A stretch of 7,958 nt of DNA from an uncultured Clostridia bacterium. GTDB lineage: Bacteria; Bacillota; Clostridia; Oscillospirales; Oscillospiraceae. The stretch lies in NCBI GenBank assembly GCA_937892865.1, contig CALBJG010000175.1:1-7958 (forward strand), read 5' to 3'. Position numbers and translations under genes: made by a program. A model generated the notes under the pieces. That model ran no database searches. It saw only the letters and a program-made list of their open reading frames with translations, and had not been told where the DNA came from. Of this stretch, positions 4,751 to 7,958 are shown in pieces (the stretch's first letter is position 1; every line of letters begins with the position of its first letter).

Positions 4751-6436
4751 TTTATCCATCTCCCTTTGGATATCCTTGGCAATTTCCCGCATCATTTCTT
4801 CATCCAATTTGCACACTTTCCGGTCGTAAGTCAGAACGCCGTTGATCTCGTCCTCCACATCGGAAACTTGCGTGTAAACGCCCAAACAAAGCCCCTTTTG
4901 GATACCGGGCAAAATCTTCTGCCGGTATAGGTTTTCCACATCCCGGTTCAAGTCCTCCCGGCTCTTGCAACTGCGGTAGCCGTATGCCTTTTCCGGATTG
5001 AAAATGTGTCCCTCCACCGGGAACGCATAGCCACCGAACTCCGTCAGCGCCAGGGGTTTTTTACCGGGTTTTACCGCCTTCCAGGAGCCGAAATAGATGT
5101 GCAGGCTCTCAAGATCGCCCTTTTTCTGCCGGAAAAAGCCGGATGCAGAATCGATCCATCGGCTGTCGTCCAGAGAGAGCATCTGCTCGTAGACATTGTC
5201 GCTGTCAAACTGCCCCCAGCCCTCGTTGAAAATGGTCCACATGAGAATACTGGGGTGGTTGTAAAGTTGCTTTACCGTCCGCTCCATAGCGTCCAAAAAC
5301 ATTGCCCGGGAAGCAGGATCTTTGTGGAAATGCTTATCGTTCAGTTTCTGGAAACCCACCGTGGGCAGAGTCGTATCCCGGAAAAAGTTATAATCCGAGT
5401 TGTTCACCATATCCTGCATGACCACCATACCCAACCGGTCGCACTGGTAGTAAAATTCCTCCGGCTCTACTTTGATGTGCTTCCGGAGCATATTGAAGCC
5501 CAGATCTTTCATTTTCTGCACATCGTAGGCGTATGCCGCCGGGTCAGCGGGGGTGTAAATACCGTCGGGCCAGTAACCCTGATCCAAAAGGCCGTGGAAG
5601 AAATAGGGCTTTCCGTTAAGACACAGCCGCTGAATGCCGCCAATTTCCTTGACTTCCATGGTCCTGAGAGCAAAATAACTCTCCACCCGGTCTTCTGCCG
5701 TTTCCACCGCAAACTGGTATAAATAGGGGTCTTCCGGACTCCAAAAATGCAAATTTTCCGGAATGATCTCCACCGCGCCCTCTGTCAGCGGATATGTTTT
5801 TCCGTCCAAGATCACATTGCCATCCAGCGCCGGTGTAATGGAAATTTTCACCGATGCCCCCCGGTTTTCGATCTTCAAATTCTCAATATAAGTTTCCGGT
5901 ACGCTCTCCAGCCACACCGTCTGCCAAATGCCGGAAACCGGCGTATACCACATACCGCCCCGGTTCAAGGTCTGCTTGCCGTAGGGGTAAGTCTGATCCC
6001 GCAGATCATCCACACAGCGGATGAGCAGTTCGTTTTCTTCCTTTAACTGCGCTGTGATGTCCATAGTAAAGGCATCGTAGCCGCCTTTGTGCCTGCCCAC
6101 CTCATTTTGGTTTACATAAACATCTGCCCTTTGGTCTGCCGCGCCGATGTGGAGCAGAACTCTGCCATTGTTGAACCCTTCCGGCAAAGTAAATTTCCGG
6201 CGATAATATAACCCGATGCCCTCTTCAAAGTGCTCTTCCACCCCGGAAAGGGCAGATTCCGGAGGGTACGGCACTAAAATCTTTTTGTCAAATTTCGGTT
6301 CACCGTGGCAGGCGGTAAAATCCCACCATCCATTCAGGTTAACATAACTATTTCTTTTCATCTGGGGTCTGGGATACACATCCCAGGGCGTTTCCGCCAG
6401 TTGTTCTCCCCATACAGTGGTCAGTTTCTGTAACAT
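4736..6436 (-). CDS. Glycoside hydrolase family 2 protein (beta-galactosidase/beta-glucuronidase type)
   Basis: The 566-residue enzyme should hydrolyse a beta-linked glycoside with retention. A sugar-binding jelly-roll domain occupies about 15-180 (YVNLNGWWDF, GLYYRRKF, LLHIGAADQRADVYVN). An immunoglobulin-like domain spans roughly 181-265, and the TIM barrel follows from about 270. ILMWTIFNEGWGQFDS (397-412) carries acid/base Glu405, and LALTEFGGYAF (462-472) carries nucleophile Glu466. No signal peptide is seen, so it acts in the cytosol. I chose 6436 because GGAGGAG (6441-6447) sits just before it; an upstream ATG at 6541 would translate repeat sequence. The last three residues (VVS) and the TGA stop come from the heptamer array. 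GH2 members cleave galactosides, glucuronides or mannosides, and specificity cannot be read with confidence. The MFS gene upstream probably supplies its substrate. Confidence 0.92.
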   Translation of the reverse strand: MLQKLTTVWGEQLAETPWDVYPRPQMKRNSYVNLNGWWDFTACHGEPKFDKKILVPYPPESALSGVEEHFEEGIGLYYRRKFTLPEGFNNGRVLLHIGAADQRADVYVNQNEVGRHKGGYDAFTMDITAQLKEENELLIRCVDDLRDQTYPYGKQTLNRGGMWYTPVSGIWQTVWLESVPETYIENLKIENRGASVKISITPALDGNVILDGKTYPLTEGAVEIIPENLHFWSPEDPYLYQFAVETAEDRVESYFALRTMEVKEIGGIQRLCLNGKPYFFHGLLDQGYWPDGIYTPADPAAYAYDVQKMKDLGFNMLRKHIKVEPEEFYYQCDRLGMVVMQDMVNNSDYNFFRDTTLPTVGFQKLNDKHFHKDPASRAMFLDAMERTVKQLYNHPSILMWTIFNEGWGQFDSDNVYEQMLSLDDSRWIDSASGFFRQKKGDLESLHIYFGSWKAVKPGKKPLALTEFGGYAFPVEGHIFNPEKAYGYRSCKSREDLNRDVENLYRQKILPGIQKGLCLGVYTQVSDVEDEINGVLTYDRKVCKLDEEMMREIAKDIQREMDKLVVS

Positions 6437-6440
6437 AGTA

Positions 6441-6447
6441 CTCCTCC
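6441..6447 (-). promoter_or_regulatory. Ribosome binding site that sets the GH2 start
   Basis: GGAGGAG on the minus strand lies four bases before the ATG at 6436. No comparable site precedes the ATG at 6541, whose frame runs through the repeat element. Confidence 0.85.
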
Positions 6448-6458
6448 ATTGTGCAGTA

Positions 6459-6578
6459 ATTGTCAGTTGATAGTTGATAGTTGACAGTTGTGGTATTTTG
6501 CCTTTGGCAAAATGATTTAAATTCGTCGCCGGGGGCGACACAACAACTCACAACTCACAACTTACAACTAACAACTAT
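6459..6578. repeat. Heptamer-armed twin-hairpin repeat element, copy 4
   Basis: The left arm (6459-6490) is ATTGTCA, GTTGATA twice, GTTGACA and a partial unit. H1 is ATTTTGCC (6495-6502), loop TTT, GGCAAAAT (6506-6513). An 11-base spacer (6514-6524) contains ATTTAAAT. H2 is GTCGCC (6525-6530), loop GGG, GGCGAC (6534-6539). The right arm (6544-6578) is CAACTCA twice, CAACTTA, CAACTAA and CAACTAT. The arms are true inverted complements at the GTTG/CAAC core. It fills the 138-bp gap between the MFS stop and the GH2 start, and would be transcribed between the two cistrons if they share an mRNA. Confidence 0.9.
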
Positions 6579-7867
6579 TTTAATCTTTTCTTTCTCACGA
6601 TTGGCAACAATGCCGGCACGATCACCACCGCGGCGATAAGCGCCGCCAAAAAGATATTCTGATTAGGCACAAAAGAGGTGGTGCCGTCGCTGTTCAAAAT
6701 GGTCTCCGCATTTTTCAAAACCGCCGCGCCAATGGCAGGGCCGATGATACCGGGGATCAAAACCTGCCCCACGATCCGCTGACCCTGGAACATACCGGCC
6801 TTGCCCGCGGGGGTGTGATCCCGGAGCATCGCCCCAAACACCGCCATACCCGCAAGATAGCCGCACATCATCAGTAGCGTACCGATAAACACCAGCGCCT
6901 TGACCTGCCAAACATAGAGGATCACGAAGCCTGCCATCAGCAGCGCTAACGCAGGCAAAATCGCCTTGCCGAAACCCAGCCGGTCATACACTCTGCCGTA
7001 AACCGCGGTAAAGGCCGCCGCCAGCAAGATCGCCGGCGCAAAGATCAGCACATAGTCGTCCATACCCAGTGTCACGGTAAAATACAAAATAAGATAGGGC
7101 ATAAAGATCTGAATGGCGATACCGAACACCGCATAGGCGGCAAGTGTCCAGTAAAAGCAGGGATTGCTCTTAACCACCGAGGGACGGAAGCCGTAGAAAA
7201 TATTCTTAAAATAATTTTCGTTGCCGGTCTTTTCCAGTTTCGGCTCCTGGATGAGGAAAAAGCCCAAAATACCGATGACCGTCACCGCCGTACCGATGAC
7301 GCCGAAGAAAACGGTCCAGTAACTGTCGCTTTCGGGATCCAAGAACATCGCCCCGCCGAAGACCACCAAAATAGCCATTAAGGGCATCATGGCGTTGATA
7401 CCCTCTGCCGCGCCCCGGTTGGTCTCGTCGGTGGAGTCGGTAAGCCAGGCGTTGAACGCCGCATCGTTGGCGGTAGAGCCGAAAAACGTCATCACGCAGT
7501 CCAGGAGTATCGTAAGTGTTACGCCCACAGACGCCGCATTGACCGCCGCGCCGAAAACGCCGGTAATGATATCCGCCCGAAGCAGGGCAAAACTCCAAAT
7601 GGAAAGACCCCACAGCAGATAACCGCCGCAAATAAAGAGTTTGCGTTTTCCTACTTTGTCCGACAGCGCGCCCATCAAAATGGTGGTCAGCGTAGCGGTA
7701 ATGGCGGAGGCCATGACCATGTTGGAAATATCGGCGGCGCTGGCGTGGAACATCTTGTAGATAAAGACGTTGAAATACATATTTTCAACAACCCATGCCA
7801 CTTGGCCAACCAGACTAAAAACGGTAAGCGCTATCCAAAATTTGGAAGATAACTTTGTTTTCTTCAT
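6575..7867 (-). CDS. MFS transporter (probable glycoside carrier)
   Basis: The 430-residue hydrophobic protein has about 12 predicted membrane segments in two halves, with a cytosolic linker near residues 207-235 (QEPKLEKTGNENYFKN). The MFS motif A appears after the second segment as GALSDKVGKRK (66-76) and is repeated in the second half as GRVYDRLGFGK (291-301). DHTPAGKAGMFQGQR (350-364) resembles a block I recall in carriers next to glycosidase genes of gut Clostridia. It should move a sugar or glycoside across the membrane, probably by cation or proton symport; the substrate is unknown. AGGAG (7874-7878 on the minus strand) is six bases before the ATG. The GH2 gene follows on the same strand after repeat copy 4. 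The TAG stop is formed by the first heptamer unit of that repeat. Confidence 0.9.
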   Translation of the reverse strand: MKKTKLSSKFWIALTVFSLVGQVAWVVENMYFNVFIYKMFHASAADISNMVMASAITATLTTILMGALSDKVGKRKLFICGGYLLWGLSIWSFALLRADIITGVFGAAVNAASVGVTLTILLDCVMTFFGSTANDAAFNAWLTDSTDETNRGAAEGINAMMPLMAILVVFGGAMFLDPESDSYWTVFFGVIGTAVTVIGILGFFLIQEPKLEKTGNENYFKNIFYGFRPSVVKSNPCFYWTLAAYAVFGIAIQIFMPYLILYFTVTLGMDDYVLIFAPAILLAAAFTAVYGRVYDRLGFGKAILPALALLMAGFVILYVWQVKALVFIGTLLMMCGYLAGMAVFGAMLRDHTPAGKAGMFQGQRIVGQVLIPGIIGPAIGAAVLKNAETILNSDGTTSFVPNQNIFLAALIAAVVIVPALLPIVRKKRLK

Positions 7868-7905
7868 AAAAAACTCCTAATTTATGTTTATTTTTAAAAT
7901 TTTTG

Positions 7906-7958
7906 TTAATTTTCTACGTTAAGTCTTGCGTTAAGCGCGCTTTCTACTTCTTCTGCAG
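7906..7958 (-). CDS. Carboxyl-terminal end of an unidentified gene, partial
   Basis: One minus-strand frame gives AEEVESALNARLNVEN and then TAA (7906-7908). The composition looks like a real protein end: amphipathic, with codons such as GCG, CTT and AAC matching the neighbours. It stops 38 bp before the MFS start, a spacing suited to an operon. The other two frames hit stops within nine codons. The protein family cannot be told from 16 residues; a regulator or another sugar-use enzyme would fit the context. Confidence 0.5.
   Translation of the reverse strand, partial: AEEVESALNARLNVEN

Noticed and set aside
5006..5722. A 238-codon plus-strand frame opposite the GH2 gene
   Set aside because: It lies wholly inside the GH2 catalytic and linker regions with no start signals. 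It is a shadow of GC-rich codon use.
6437..6541. An amino-terminal extension of the GH2 protein starting at 6541
   Set aside because: The frame passes through repeat copy 4. The GGAGGAG site and family alignment support 6436.

Overview
The window looks like a chromosomal segment of a gut-type Clostridia (Bacillota), most likely Oscillospirales or a related GC-moderate lineage. The basis is the lspA-rluD pair typical of Bacillota, strong AGGAGG-type ribosome binding sites, consensus SigA-like promoters, GC-rich codons, and a cytosolic glycoside hydrolase family 2 enzyme next to an MFS carrier. The lineage is an inference from style and synteny, not from a marker search.

Layout, left to right. 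(1) 1-503, minus: amino-terminal two thirds or so of a Cof/IIB-type HAD phosphatase, cut by the left edge. (2) 665-2037, minus: lspA (lipoprotein signal peptidase) followed by an RluD-type pseudouridine synthase, coupled by a 4-bp ATGA overlap, with a promoter just upstream of lspA. (3) 2315-3067, plus: a TIM-barrel sugar phosphate isomerase/epimerase. (4) 3462-4619, plus: an N-acetylglucosamine-6-phosphate deacetylase-like amidohydrolase (nagA), ending in a bidirectional terminator. (5) 4736-7867, minus: an MFS carrier followed by a GH2 beta-glycosidase, probably one transcript for uptake and cytosolic cleavage of a beta-linked glycoside. (6) 7906-7958, minus: the last 16 codons of a further gene just upstream of the carrier. 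The housekeeping pair lspA-rluD thus sits beside a set of carbohydrate genes.

The most striking content is non-coding. Every complete intergenic gap over 60 bp (504-664, 2038-2314, 3068-3461, 4620-4735, 6437-6574) holds a structured repeat. Short arrays of 7-bp units (mostly CAACTRT, or the related ATTGACA) lie around small perfect hairpins. In the clearest three copies the arms are inverted with respect to each other and enclose two hairpins separated by exactly 11 AT-rich bases. Hairpin stems differ between copies but remain perfectly paired, a strong covariation signature. Two copies of another hairpin element, with identical flanks but swapped stems, bracket nagA as direct repeats. The arrays also supply gene signals: stop codons of the GH2 and MFS genes and -35 boxes of two promoters. 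This family of elements is the candidate 'system' here. It may be a mobile or REP-like element, an RNA structure, or both. The proteins themselves are ordinary.
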